Shown: piece by piece, positions 9,147-18,368 of the stretch | Layout of the letters: every line of letters begins with the position of its first letter | How positions within the stretch are numbered: position 1 is the first letter of the stretch | Origin: Bacteroidales bacterium UBA2287 | GTDB lineage: Bacteria; Bacteroidota; Bacteroidia; Bacteroidales; Tenuifilaceae | Reading direction: 5' to 3' | NCBI GenBank assembly: GCA_002345675.1 | Contig: DDWL01000011.1 | Location: 1-55,291 of the forward strand | Length of the DNA: 55,291 nucleotides | The notes under the pieces: model-generated | Seen by the model: only the letters and a program-made list of their open reading frames with translations | What the model was told of the DNA's origin: nothing | Databases searched by the model: none | Made by a program: the position numbers and the translations under genes

Positions 9147-10291
9147 TACTTAAAAAGGCCTTTTTGTTTCATTTCTTGTATTGACGAGTCGTATTTATCC
9201 TCCATTACCTCTTGCGCATTTACCCATTCTACAAATTTCGAAATACCTGCATCAAAACTCCACTGTGGCACAAAGTCTAGTTTTTCGTTAATTTTTGTAA
9301 TGTCGGCAAAGTTATGCCTTATGTCGCCCAAACGATAATTGCCTGATATGGAGATGGGTATATTTGCATTATACTTTTTCTTCAAAGTTTCAGCAACTGT
9401 GGTAACATTTGTAGGCACTCCTGTAGCTACGTTAAACACTTCGCCGTTGGCTTCGTCCTTCTCTAATCCTAAAATTGTGGCATGAACAACATCGTCGATA
9501 TAAACAAAATCGCGGCTTTCAAGCCCATCTTCAAAAACATTTATAGGATTTCCATTCTTAATTCGAGTAGAAAAAATTGACAAAATGCCTGTGTATGGAT
9601 TTGTGAGCGATTGGCCTGGTCCATAAACATTTTGGTACCTAAATGCCACTGGTTCAATTCCTATAGTGGGGCAAACTGTCATAATTAGTTGCTCTTGGTT
9701 CTGCTTAGTTATGCCATATACCGAGGTTGGGTGTATTTTCGATTCTTCGTCGGTAGCAACAAGTTTTAACGGTTCATTACAACCTTTGTACTTAACTTCA
9801 AAATCGCCTTTACTCAAAAATTCATTGGTTCGTGTTAATGGGTAAACAAATCCAAATTCGGGGCAGTAATATTTCCCTTCGCCGTAAATTGCTCTCGACG
9901 AAGCAACAACTATTTTCTTAATTGAATGCGTTGAATTTGCTAAAATATCGAGCATTAAAGCTGTACCTCCAATATTAACGGAGCAGTAGCTTTCAATTGC
10001 ATACATCGACTGGCCTGTTCCTGTTTCGGCAGCCAAATGAATTATAGCATCCTGCCCTTTTATGGCTAATTCAAGATCGTTACGATTAGTTACCGAACCC
10101 TTAATAAATGCAACTTTATCCTTTATACTTCTATAAAGTGGAGAGTCGTTAATTGGGTCGTTGCCATGTATTTGATGAGACAAAATGTCGAGAACAGTTA
10201 TACTATACCCCATTTCAATAAGCTTAAGGCATAAGTTTGAGCCAATAAAACCGGCACCTCCAGTTATTAGTACGTTTTTAAACTTTTTCAT
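9146..10291 (-). CDS. Nucleotide-sugar epimerase, dTDP-L-rhamnose 4-epimerase-like SDR
   Basis: This 381-aa extended SDR has the Rossmann motif ITGGAGFIGSNL (about 8-19), HLAAETGTGQSMY (about 85-97) and catalytic YGITK (about 192-196). The segments GTGQSMY, NVYGPGQSLTNPYTG and FEDGLESRDFVYIDDV and the longer-than-GalE length match SDRs annotated as dTDP-L-rhamnose 4-epimerase (WbiB/Tll group), which yield dTDP-6-deoxy-L-talose. With rfbBDCA in the same locus this is plausible, but substrate cannot be fixed from sequence. It overlaps the acetyltransferase gene by 14 bp and the next transferase by 1 bp. Confidence 0.72.
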   Translation of the reverse strand: MKKFKNVLITGGAGFIGSNLCLKLIEMGYSITVLDILSHQIHGNDPINDSPLYRSIKDKVAFIKGSVTNRNDLELAIKGQDAIIHLAAETGTGQSMYAIESYCSVNIGGTALMLDILANSTHSIKKIVVASSRAIYGEGKYYCPEFGFVYPLTRTNEFLSKGDFEVKYKGCNEPLKLVATDEESKIHPTSVYGITKQNQEQLIMTVCPTIGIEPVAFRYQNVYGPGQSLTNPYTGILSIFSTRIKNGNPINVFEDGLESRDFVYIDDVVHATILGLEKDEANGEVFNVATGVPTNVTTVAETLKKKYNANIPISISGNYRLGDIRHNFADITKINEKLDFVPQWSFDAGISKFVEWVNAQEVMEDKYDSSIQEMKQKGLFK

Positions 10292-10886
10292 AGTATTTCT
10301 CCCAATGCTGAGTAGTTAAATTAAATCTTTTTATTGGTTTTGCAGGAATTCCAACTGCAATAACATATTCGGGTAACGACTTTGTTACTACGGAGTTTGC
10401 GCCTATTATAGTTCCACGACCAATCGAAACTCCAGGCAAAATTGAAACATGTTCGCCAATCCAAACATTATCCGCAATTACTACATTTTCGTAGGTTAAT
10501 GGTCTATCGATTGGTATTGATTCTGGATGGCTGTCGAGGCTATTTCCCGAATAACTCCCATGAGTTGAGTCGGAAATGTAAACCTTGCTTGCCATTAGCA
10601 CGTTATTACCAATTTTAACATTACTCACTGCAGTAATGTGAACATAGTCGTTAATTTGCACATTATTGCCTATCCTTAATACTGTCGATTTTTGGTCAAT
10701 GGGGAATGCTTCTATTCGGCAACCTACTCCTGTAGTAAAACGAGACCCAATTTCCACAAAACGTTTACCTCTAATGTCGAAGGGCAATCGAATTATTCGT
10801 GCTTTTGGGAAAAATACTTTAGTGTATAGGTAGCTAAAAGTGAGTTTTAGCAGCCCAAACAAAGTATATCGAGAAAATAGACCCAT
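10278..10886 (-). CDS. Hexapeptide-repeat O-acetyltransferase (WbbJ/LbH family)
   Basis: This 202-aa protein shows left-handed beta-helix repeats such as VLRIGNNVQINDYVHIT and VIADNVWIGEHVSILPGV, then SIGRGTIIGANSVVTKSLP, the C-terminal signature of the maltose/galactoside acetyltransferase and WbbJ families. The catalytic-type His lies in DSTHGSY. It likely uses acetyl-CoA to O-acetylate a repeat-unit sugar in the cytoplasm. Its end overlaps the downstream SDR by 14 bp, and it lies 15 bp after the GT4 gene. Acceptor unknown. Confidence 0.8.
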   Translation of the reverse strand: MGLFSRYTLFGLLKLTFSYLYTKVFFPKARIIRLPFDIRGKRFVEIGSRFTTGVGCRIEAFPIDQKSTVLRIGNNVQINDYVHITAVSNVKIGNNVLMASKVYISDSTHGSYSGNSLDSHPESIPIDRPLTYENVVIADNVWIGEHVSILPGVSIGRGTIIGANSVVTKSLPEYVIAVGIPAKPIKRFNLTTQHWEKYYEKV

Positions 10887-10901
10887 AGTAACACTTATTA
10901 A

Positions 10902-11981
10902 TTAAGCACTTAGTTTTTTATAAAGAGTTTTAACTTCAGAGTAACATTTATCCCATGAAAAGCGATGAGAATTCTCGATTCCCTTTTCTACAATATTTTT
11001 TCTAAAAGCGCTATCCTCTAACTGGGCTACAAATAGCTTTGCTTTTTCAACCGAAAGGCTATCGAGCAGCAAAGCTGCATTTGCACTTATTTCGGGTATT
11101 GAACTACTTTTCATTGCAATTACAGGGCAACCTACCTTCATGGCTTCAATAACTGGAATTCCAAAACCCTCATAACTCGATGGGTAAAGCAAGCAGTGTG
11201 CAAAGTTGTAAAAAATATTGAGGGTGCTATTTGAAACATTCTTTATGTAAATATACCTGTCAAGCAACCTGTTATTTAAAAAATTCATTTCCGATTCACT
11301 TAACTCATTTCCAACAATAACAATTTTATATTCAGCGCATTGAGCTACTAAATCAACTGCAAAATCAAAGTTTTTGTACGAAGTTCTATGGCCAATAAAG
11401 AGCATATACTTTTCCTTAAGAAAAGGGAATTCTTGAGTGTAGTTTGGCTTGAGGTTTACGTCAATTTTCTGGTAAACATCAGAAACACCATTATAAATAA
11501 CATTAATTAGGCTTACAGGGGTTTTAGGATAGTAGTGCAACAAATCAATTTTTGTATTTTCTGAAATGCAAATAATTGCATCGGCATTTTTAATTGCAAT
11601 GGCTTTTCGGTAGGACTGAAAAAACTTGTGAAGGCCTTTAAAATACTTTTCGGGTGTAAAGTCATGAATTGTTACAACGTTTATGGCATTTTTCGATTTC
11701 GATATCCGATAGTAGCTTGAGTGAACTATGGCTCTGTATTTGAGAGGAATTGAGATGTTTATTAACGAAAGTAACCTAAGGGGTAGTGTTTCAAATACGC
11801 GTTTTACAAAATTGAAACTGTTTTTGGTATAGATAAAATTATTTAATTGCGATTTAGGTTCAACAAATGTTACATTCAACTCTTTATCCTTAACTGCTCT
11901 TGATATTAATTCGTACCAATAAACAGATCCTCCTCCCGATTTTTGCAGATAAAAAACAATATTGTCAAAAACTAAATTCAT
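10902..11981 (-). CDS. Glycosyltransferase family 4
   Basis: This 359-aa GT-B retaining glycosyltransferase has an N-terminal acceptor domain with SGGGSVYWYEL (about 14-24) and a C-terminal glycos_transf_1 domain containing LFIGHRTSYKNFDFAV and the donor-binding EX7E region PSSYEGFGIPVIEAMKVGCP (about 270-290). It acts at the cytoplasmic side of the inner membrane in repeat-unit assembly. Members of this group in rhamnose loci are often rhamnosyl- or mannosyltransferases, but the donor here is unknown. It is separated by 119 bp from the upstream GT-A-like gene. Confidence 0.85.
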   Translation of the reverse strand: MNLVFDNIVFYLQKSGGGSVYWYELISRAVKDKELNVTFVEPKSQLNNFIYTKNSFNFVKRVFETLPLRLLSLINISIPLKYRAIVHSSYYRISKSKNAINVVTIHDFTPEKYFKGLHKFFQSYRKAIAIKNADAIICISENTKIDLLHYYPKTPVSLINVIYNGVSDVYQKIDVNLKPNYTQEFPFLKEKYMLFIGHRTSYKNFDFAVDLVAQCAEYKIVIVGNELSESEMNFLNNRLLDRYIYIKNVSNSTLNIFYNFAHCLLYPSSYEGFGIPVIEAMKVGCPVIAMKSSSIPEISANAALLLDSLSVEKAKLFVAQLEDSAFRKNIVEKGIENSHRFSWDKCYSEVKTLYKKLSA

Positions 11982-12100
11982 TGCGAGTAATAAGTTTTGT
12001 GAAAAACAAATGTAATAATATTTCTAATACACCACAAACGCTCAAATAATAAGCAAAAAAAGGGCTTCTCTGGGCGAAAAGCGTAGACATAAGTTGAAAC

Positions 12101-12979
12101 CTACTTAATTTCCAATTTACTTTTAATGCTAAGCAAGTCTACTCGCTTAGAGTACCAACTTCTGCGAACAAGTATCTTTTCGATAAGGCTTACTAAATAC
12201 ATTTTTAAATACTCGACTTTAATATTTGAATGGTTACTAATCTTAAAATAGTCAACTCCTGCTAAGGCATTAAAGTGAAACTTTTTTTCATTCATCCCTC
12301 CTTTTAAATCTTCAACATGATGAGTTACCATTTTAGATTTTGGATAAACATAAAATCGTCCATGTGGGGCATATGGGAATTTTTTTAAATAGCTGGGCAC
12401 CATTGCGTTCATATTTTCGGAAATAAAAAGAAAATTCTCATTCCTACTCATTAAGTATTTAGCTACCATGCACTCCGAGAATACATGCTTTCCAATAACG
12501 TATTCGGGGTAATCCATAAATTTAAAAATAGCCTTGTTCGTTGAGAGAAAATGGCTATCAATAATTGCGAAATCGGTTGCAATTGAAAAAATCCTATCGT
12601 ACCAACGCGCTGCTGCATACACCGAATTGGACTTTCTCATTTTTTCAGTATATTTCTTTACAATATCATCACCGTATACCCAGGTATCGGACTGTAAAGC
12701 AATTATAAAGTCGTAGTTAGAAAAATTTATAGTATCCATTCCGGCCTGAAGCATTTGGGAATCGCCCTGTAAATGACCTGCATTGTTTTCTAATACAATA
12801 AGTTTACACACCTTTTCGCTCAAACTTTCATCGACATTATGCCCAGCCGATTTTCCGTTTGTTACGGCAAATATATCGTAAGAAAAATTTTTCCATGTAT
12901 CATTAATTATGTCAACATTAAGATACAAGTCTTCAAGGCGGTCGTAAGCCCTAATAATTAAAGCAACTCTCTGATTCAT
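12101..12979 (-). CDS. GT-A-like glycosyltransferase, hypothetical
   Basis: This 292-aa protein opens with QRVALIIRAYDRLEDLYLN, the first beta-strand pattern of GT-A nucleotide-sugar transferases, and has FIIALQSDTWVYGDDI where a metal-binding DxD normally sits, here SDTW. No TM segment is seen. Its place between GT2 and GT4 genes suggests it transfers a repeat-unit sugar. I do not recognise a named family. If SDTW is not the metal site, it could be a non-catalytic relative. The gene is followed upstream by a decayed flippase-like fragment rather than an intact neighbour. Confidence 0.5.
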   Translation of the reverse strand: MNQRVALIIRAYDRLEDLYLNVDIINDTWKNFSYDIFAVTNGKSAGHNVDESLSEKVCKLIVLENNAGHLQGDSQMLQAGMDTINFSNYDFIIALQSDTWVYGDDIVKKYTEKMRKSNSVYAAARWYDRIFSIATDFAIIDSHFLSTNKAIFKFMDYPEYVIGKHVFSECMVAKYLMSRNENFLFISENMNAMVPSYLKKFPYAPHGRFYVYPKSKMVTHHVEDLKGGMNEKKFHFNALAGVDYFKISNHSNIKVEYLKMYLVSLIEKILVRRSWYSKRVDLLSIKSKLEIK

Positions 12980-13017
12980 AATTAAAAATAGTTATAGTAA
13001 TCTCAAAAATAATCTTC

Positions 13018-13215
13018 TAAAGATAGGTAATTAAAACAAAAGCTGCCTTAGCCGTTTGATTTCTGCAAATGAAAAGCAATCCAATTATTATAGCTATACT
13101 GTTTAAATGTAGGATTCCAGCAAAAAAACAAGGCAACACAGAAATCCCTGTAATAAATACAAAGCGTTTAAAGTATTTTTCATGCCCAAGGCTTACCAGG
13201 TCCCAGTGCTATGAA
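13018..13215 (-). pseudogene. Decayed C-terminal fragment of a membrane protein, flippase-like
   Basis: An open frame with no start codon, 65 codons plus TAG, fills the 263-bp gap between the GT2 and GT-A-like genes. It reads LGLVSLGHEKYFKRFVFIT followed by two hydrophobic segments and a basic end. The G(x)EKYF turn followed by paired hydrophobic helices is how the C-terminal lobe of Wzx flippases often looks. Stops (TAG, TGA) lie immediately upstream in the same frame. I read it as the 3' remnant of a deleted flippase or similar gene. The family assignment is tentative; the coding-like character is seen. Confidence 0.42.
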
Positions 13216-13242
13216 CTAAATCAAAGCAGCTTAGTCGTTAAT

Positions 13243-14259
13243 TTAATGAAAACACATCCTTAATTTATAATTAACTTTAATTATTCCGAAGAAGAAAACT
13301 TTTAGAAACTGCTTCAATAAACCGCCACTCGATGAAGGAATATTTGCTATTTTAAAATAGCCAATGTGTTTGGCTAAGTAGGGATTAGTAACAATGCTAA
13401 CAACCTCTTTAATTCTTTTAAAAATTGTCAATTTTGAACTTAGAGCATTATAGAGCATTCCAAAAGTCTCGTAAAAAAGGTTCTTATTATTTAAACCTAT
13501 ATAGTCTTCAGATCTATCCCTTTGCTCCATAATTAAACTATTTATATAGGCGTGTGTTTTAATAATTCGAGTAAGGAGCCCAGGCTTATAAACATGTTGG
13601 AAACTACTACTTCGCTGTAAATAGTGATATAGTAATTGGTTACACCAAGAAACTTTAACGTCGGTAAGTAAAACCGATATATTAAATATTCTATCTTCTA
13701 AATGATATTCATCTCTATTCAAAAAACTAAATAGTGAAACTATTTCTCTCTTATAAATTTTAGTACAACTGGAGGTGGCCATAAAGGTTAAGTTAGTATA
13801 GCATATGCATTCCCTCAGCACATAATCACTAGATACTTTTGCATTATCAGGAATCACAATACTCTCACTTTCCTTATTTTCATATTCCAAAGCATAATCA
13901 CAACCCACAACATCGCTATTAGAGATTACAGCAACATTATACATGTCTTCGTACATGTTAATCTCAACCCAATCATCGCTATCGACAAAAGCCACATACT
14001 CCCCTTTTGCTATTCGCACCCCCTCGTTTCGAGATTGACTTAACCCTAAGTTTGTTGTATTGAATATATGCTTAATTCGTGTGTCGTTAATAGCATATTC
14101 TTTTATAATTTGCACGGAGTTGTCTGGAGAACAATCATCAATACATATAATTTCAATATCCTTTAGTGTTTGGTTAACCAAACTATCCAAACACTTTCGC
14201 AAGTATTTTTCAACATTATATATGGGTACTATTATTGAAACTTTTGGATTATTTTTCAT
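13243..14259 (-). CDS. Glycosyltransferase family 2
   Basis: This 338-aa GT-A inverting transferase shows VSIIVPIYNVEKYLRKCLDS (about 6-25), the nucleotide-binding IICIDDCSPDNS (about 37-48) and the metal-binding AFVDSDDW (DxD, about 90-97). A C-terminal hydrophobic segment near 310-330 may anchor it to the membrane. It most likely adds one sugar to the lipid-linked repeat unit. It lies 11 bp after the flippase gene, so the two are co-transcribed. Donor and acceptor cannot be deduced. Confidence 0.88.
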   Translation of the reverse strand: MKNNPKVSIIVPIYNVEKYLRKCLDSLVNQTLKDIEIICIDDCSPDNSVQIIKEYAINDTRIKHIFNTTNLGLSQSRNEGVRIAKGEYVAFVDSDDWVEINMYEDMYNVAVISNSDVVGCDYALEYENKESESIVIPDNAKVSSDYVLRECICYTNLTFMATSSCTKIYKREIVSLFSFLNRDEYHLEDRIFNISVLLTDVKVSWCNQLLYHYLQRSSSFQHVYKPGLLTRIIKTHAYINSLIMEQRDRSEDYIGLNNKNLFYETFGMLYNALSSKLTIFKRIKEVVSIVTNPYLAKHIGYFKIANIPSSSGGLLKQFLKVFFFGIIKVNYKLRMCFH

Positions 14260-14270
14260 ATTGATTCATT

Positions 14271-15539
14271 TTATAATAATTTGTTTTTTAGTATTACATA
14301 TCGACAATAGATAACCTCCATAATTCCCGAAAGGGAAAACGCTACTGCTATTACTATTGGGTTACTATAAAACATTAAACCTATAAACGAAAATGCAAAA
14401 AAAGAAATAAATGCAACAAATTGATTTTTTGTAACATAGTAATACAACCCTTTGGGAACAAAAATAAAACTTATTAAACATCCTACAATTAGCCAAGTAA
14501 ATATTGTTAAACTTAATACAACAGAAATTGGATATGAATATTGCATTTCGTTACCACCAAGTAAATGAACTAAAAACGAGCCAAATAGAACTACCCCAGC
14601 AATCGCTGCAAAACCAATTAAGGCTTCTACTTGAAGTATTTTTTTAATTTTATCGCTAGTTAAACTGTTTATTATTTTGGGAAACAACGCCCCATTAATA
14701 CTAGAAACCAACATTTGTGGAATTGAAATAATTTTGTAGGCTAAGTCGTACAATGCAACATCTGTCATATCAAAAAAAGAACCTATGAGAACCGTTGTGC
14801 TTTGTTGCTTAATGATTCCCGTTGAATTTGCCCAAAAGAAAGGTAAGGCATCTTTGAAATAGCCCTTAACAACTTTAAAGTTTGTTAGTCGAATTTTAAT
14901 CTTATCTACATACCGAATATATAAATGAGCGGTAATACCACTTAAAACATTGTTTAGAGTTGCAATCAGAGCAAACACCCATATATCATCAGGTTTTCTG
15001 ACGAAAATAAAAATAAAAAGAATCGATGTTAACTTAAAAGATAGTTGAATTACTGTTAATGTGCGCATTTTTTGCATTCCTTGGTAATACCAAATAGGTA
15101 ACAGCACTCCCATTAAAGTATTGCCGAAACAAATAGCATAAATCTCCCAATTTTTATATAATCCAGGTATTAAAAAAATTAAGAAAACAAAAACAGCAAC
15201 GGACATTAACTCAAGATAAACCTTTGCTGTTAAAACATTTGATAAAACAATTTCTTTTGCGCTTATATTGTCTTGGTTCTTTGAAATTGTTTTAACTGAG
15301 GGGAAATCAAATCCGAAATTGACAAAAGTGGTGAAATAGGTACTAATCGACAACGCAAATACATATAACCCATATCCCTCAGTGCCAATTGTTCTTATAA
15401 GATACGGATATAAAAAAAGGTAAAACATTGAGTTTATTACCTGAAGAATAGTCATAAAAAAATAATTTTCTAATACTTTTTTATTATTTACCATAATTTG
15501 GTAAATATATTTTGCTATGGCTATCAACTTTAAACGCAT
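14271..15539 (-). CDS. Lipid-linked oligosaccharide flippase (Wzx-like, MOP superfamily)
   Basis: This 422-aa integral membrane protein has about twelve predicted TM helices and starts its first helix with ENYFFMTILQVINSMFYLFL then YPYLIRTIGTEGYGLYVFA, the conserved start of polysaccharide_synt (Wzx) flippases. It moves undecaprenyl-linked repeat units across the inner membrane. The start is uncertain: ATG at 15539 gives 15 extra residues before a second ATG at 15494 (MVNNKKVLENYF). Both are plausible, since related proteins often have a short N-terminal amphipathic helix. It is the only intact flippase gene in the locus. Confidence 0.85.
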   Translation of the reverse strand: MRLKLIAIAKYIYQIMVNNKKVLENYFFMTILQVINSMFYLFLYPYLIRTIGTEGYGLYVFALSISTYFTTFVNFGFDFPSVKTISKNQDNISAKEIVLSNVLTAKVYLELMSVAVFVFLIFLIPGLYKNWEIYAICFGNTLMGVLLPIWYYQGMQKMRTLTVIQLSFKLTSILFIFIFVRKPDDIWVFALIATLNNVLSGITAHLYIRYVDKIKIRLTNFKVVKGYFKDALPFFWANSTGIIKQQSTTVLIGSFFDMTDVALYDLAYKIISIPQMLVSSINGALFPKIINSLTSDKIKKILQVEALIGFAAIAGVVLFGSFLVHLLGGNEMQYSYPISVVLSLTIFTWLIVGCLISFIFVPKGLYYYVTKNQFVAFISFFAFSFIGLMFYSNPIVIAVAFSLSGIMEVIYCRYVILKNKLL

Positions 15540-15640
15540 ATAATTAATAAAATTCCGTTTTATAAAACACCCAATTACACATTAAAACATAATGACCGTT
15601 TAGCAACCTTACAATAGCTGACATGTCAACGAATGACTAA

Positions 15641-16687
15641 TTACCTTATACCTCTCAACTTCTTTTCCCAAACCCATGCCGAGAGCAACGCTTGCTCGAG
15701 CGATATTTTGGGCTCCCAACCCAGTTCCACTTTTGCGTATGTTGTGTCGGCCCAAACGCGTTCAACGTCGCCTTGGCGCCTTGGAGCAAACTTGTAGTTA
15801 AGCTTAACACCTGAAACTTTTTCGAATGCCCCAATTAGCTCAAGAACCGACGAGCCTTCCCCGCCACCCAAGTTAAATGCTTCAAACTTTGCTTTACAAT
15901 TACCGTTTAGCATTCGCTGTAAGGCCATAACATGTCCTTGCGCAAGGTCGACAACCGAAAAGTAGTCGCGAATTGCTGTTCCATCGGGGGTGCTAAAATC
16001 GTTACCATAAACCGTAAGGTTTTCTCTAACTCCAGCAGCTGTTTGAGTAATGTAGGGAATAAGATTTAATGGTGTGCCCAATGGAAGTTCACCAATTTCG
16101 GCAGTTGCATGAGCTCCAATGGGATTAAAGTACCGCAGCGCTATTACAGTTAGATTTTTGCCTGAGGCAATTGTATCGAGAATTATTTCTTCGGAAATTT
16201 TCTTTGTATTTCCATAGGGTGAAGTTGGCTTCTTATAGGGCGATTTCTCGGTAACTGGAAGTTCATCGGGCTGCCCGTAAACCGCGCACGAACTCGAAAA
16301 AACGAGATTTGCTTCTCTCCCTTTTTCCGTAATAATTTGCAAAAGATTTAGCAGCGAAACTAGGTTGTTACGATAATACTCCAAGGGCAGTTGAAACGAT
16401 TCGCCCACTGCCTTTGAGGCAGCAAAATGAATAACATTTTTAATACTTGGGTAAGTTGCAAAAACCTGCTGCATTGCAGCAATATCGGCACAATCGGCTT
16501 TAATAAAACGAGGCCTAATACCTGTTATTTTTTCGATACCATTAAGTACTTCAATATTTGAATTCGATAAATTATCGACTATAACAACCTCGAAGCCAGC
16601 CTCTATTAGTTCAACTGCTGTATGTGAGCCAATGTAGCCTGTGCCACCTGTTAGAAGCACTGTTGTTTGTTCGTTCGGTTGGGGCAT
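15641..16687 (-). CDS. galE: UDP-glucose 4-epimerase
   Basis: This 348-aa extended SDR interconverts UDP-glucose and UDP-galactose (some members also the N-acetyl forms). It shows the NAD-binding LLTGGTGYIGSHTAVELI (about 12-29), FAASKAVGES (about 89-98), catalytic YGNTK (about 157-161) and RYFNPIGAHATAEIGE, typical of GalE. Length is standard. It supplies galactose-type donors to the O-antigen locus. The N-terminus has about ten extra residues (MPQPNEQTTV) compared with many GalE proteins. It is separated from the four-helix-bundle gene by an AT-rich repeat region. Confidence 0.94.
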   Translation of the reverse strand: MPQPNEQTTVLLTGGTGYIGSHTAVELIEAGFEVVIVDNLSNSNIEVLNGIEKITGIRPRFIKADCADIAAMQQVFATYPSIKNVIHFAASKAVGESFQLPLEYYRNNLVSLLNLLQIITEKGREANLVFSSSCAVYGQPDELPVTEKSPYKKPTSPYGNTKKISEEIILDTIASGKNLTVIALRYFNPIGAHATAEIGELPLGTPLNLIPYITQTAAGVRENLTVYGNDFSTPDGTAIRDYFSVVDLAQGHVMALQRMLNGNCKAKFEAFNLGGGEGSSVLELIGAFEKVSGVKLNYKFAPRRQGDVERVWADTTYAKVELGWEPKISLEQALLSAWVWEKKLRGIR

Positions 16688-16723
16688 TTGTGTGTTTAAC
16701 TTTAAAAAAGTGAACAGTTAATA

Positions 16724-17270
16724 GAAAATAGCTAATAGATGATAGCAAATATTTAGCACGTATCTTAATATTTGCTATTTAATATATTCTATTTGCTATA
16801 AAAAATCATCGCTTTACAGCATTCTGCTTCGCAGTAATTACCGAACGGCTAAGTATTTTAATCAGTTCCTGACTTTCAGAAAGTAAAAAAACTAAATCCG
16901 AATCATTTTGGTCAATCAAATCCGACTTTTTTATCAACCGCAACCAGAAAAAGGATTCCCTTAATTCTTTTAGGGCAACCTGAGATTTATGAATATAATC
17001 GGCTCTAGATTCAGCAGCAATTGACTCTTCATAATTTGCCCCCGACGATGAACCAGAACGAAAGAGTTGACCATAAATATGTCTTCCAGTATAGTTTTTT
17101 CTAAGTTTAGGTTCGAGTTTAATAATGCATGAGGCAAACACCAAAAACCTTTCCGATAGCTGATCCCTAAACCCATCAATTTTCATATTCTCAAAATATC
17201 TTAAACGATTATCTATACTTTACCAACAACTTATCTATTTGCTATCATCTATCAAATATTTGCTATTTTC
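16724..17270. repeat. Inverted repeats flanking the four-helix-bundle gene
   Basis: ATAGATGATAGCAAAT (16735-16750) has a perfect inverse copy at 17237-17252, and GAAAATAGC (16724-16732) has one at 17262-17270. The arms lie on either side of the 16806-17186 gene. Further partial copies (TTTGCTATTT, ATTTGCTATA) lie at 16770-16800. They mark the edges of a unit inserted between rfbB and galE. Confidence 0.7.
16806..17186 (-). CDS. Four helix bundle protein (23S rRNA intervening-sequence family)
   Basis: This 126-aa protein is almost all helical, with the family pattern RDQLSERFLVFASCIIKLEP near the start, GRHIYGQLFRSGSSSGANYEE (the most conserved part, about 37-57) and KELRESFFWLRLI further on. 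The family was first noticed as ORFs in 23S rRNA intervening sequences and is common as a stand-alone gene in Bacteroidota. It forms a pentameric four-helix bundle of unknown function. Here it sits inside the sugar operon, flanked by inverted repeats, and looks like a small mobile or domesticated insertion rather than a pathway enzyme. Confidence 0.85.
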   Translation of the reverse strand: MKIDGFRDQLSERFLVFASCIIKLEPKLRKNYTGRHIYGQLFRSGSSSGANYEESIAAESRADYIHKSQVALKELRESFFWLRLIKKSDLIDQNDSDLVFLLSESQELIKILSRSVITAKQNAVKR

Positions 17271-17290
17271 AAACTTTGAGCAGTTCTACC

Positions 17291-18346
17291 CTACCTCCCC
17301 TCGTACATTTTATCGTAGTACTTCTGGTAATCGCCACTTGTTACACGATTAAGCCATTCCTCATTTTTAAGGTACCAGTCGATGGTAATTTCAATACCCT
17401 CTTCGAACTGTAGCGATGGCTCCCAGCCTAGTTCCTTCATTATTTTATGGGCATCAATGGCGTAACGAAGGTCGTGGCCAGCCCTATCGGTTACATAGCT
17501 AATTAGTTTTTCCGAGGTTCCTGCTGGACGGACTAACTTCTTGTCCATAACGGCACAAACCACTTTAATTAGGTCGATATTTTTCCACTCGTTAAAGCCC
17601 CCAATATTGTAGGTTTCGCCCTTTTTACCGTTATGGAAAACAACGTCGATAGCCCTTGCATGGTCGACCACGTAAAGCCAATCGCGAACATTTTCGCCTT
17701 TCCCATAAACCGGAAGCGGTTTGTTGTTCTTTATATTATGTATGAAAAGCGGTATTAACTTCTCGGGAAACTGGTTTGGACCGTAGTTATTCGAGCAATT
17801 TGTAATTACAAATGGAAGTTTGAATGTATTTCCGTAAGCCCTAACAAAGTGGTCGGAACTGGCCTTTGATGCTGAGTAGGGCGACTGTGGATCGTAGGGT
17901 GTTGTTTCGAGAAAGAACCCTTCGTGCTCTAGCGAACCGTATACCTCGTCGGTTGAAACATGGTAAAACAGTTTGCCCTCCATATTGCCTTTCCAAGCCT
18001 CCTTTGCTGCCTGAAGCAGCGAAAGTGTGCCCATTACATTTGTTTGCGCAAAGGCAAATGGATCGGTAATGGATCTATCGACGTGCGACTCGGCAGCCAA
18101 ATGAATTACCCCATCAATTTTATGGTCGATAAAAAGTTTTGCCATTGCTGGTAAATCGCAAATGTCGGCTTTTATAAACTTGTAGTTTGGTGCCTTCTCA
18201 ATGTCGGTAAGGTTCTCGAGGTTGCCTGCATAGGTAAGCTTATCGAGATTTATAATGTTGTAATTAGGGTATTTATTAACAAAAAGCCTAACCACATGTG
18301 AGCCAATAAAACCAGCTCCGCCGGTAATGAGGATTGTTTTATTCAT
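17291..18346 (-). CDS. rfbB: dTDP-glucose 4,6-dehydratase
   Basis: This 351-aa extended SDR is the second enzyme of dTDP-L-rhamnose synthesis, turning dTDP-glucose into dTDP-4-keto-6-deoxyglucose. Motifs seen are ITGGAGFIGSHVVRLF (about 6-21), the active-site STDEVYGSL (about 133-141), catalytic YSASK (about 160-164) and NNYGPNQFPEKLIPL. Length is standard for RmlB. It is the fourth gene of the rfbA-C-D-B run, 22 bp after rfbD. Activity needs bound NAD, and the enzyme is cytoplasmic. Confidence 0.96.
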   Translation of the reverse strand: MNKTILITGGAGFIGSHVVRLFVNKYPNYNIINLDKLTYAGNLENLTDIEKAPNYKFIKADICDLPAMAKLFIDHKIDGVIHLAAESHVDRSITDPFAFAQTNVMGTLSLLQAAKEAWKGNMEGKLFYHVSTDEVYGSLEHEGFFLETTPYDPQSPYSASKASSDHFVRAYGNTFKLPFVITNCSNNYGPNQFPEKLIPLFIHNIKNNKPLPVYGKGENVRDWLYVVDHARAIDVVFHNGKKGETYNIGGFNEWKNIDLIKVVCAVMDKKLVRPAGTSEKLISYVTDRAGHDLRYAIDAHKIMKELGWEPSLQFEEGIEITIDWYLKNEEWLNRVTSGDYQKYYDKMYEGR

Positions 18347-18368
18347 TTTAGGATTATTTTATGTTTTA

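Noticed and set aside
13069..13263. Plus-strand 64-aa frame in the transferase gap
   Set aside because: It is the reverse reading of the flippase-like fragment and the 3' end of the GT2 gene; no start signal or family.
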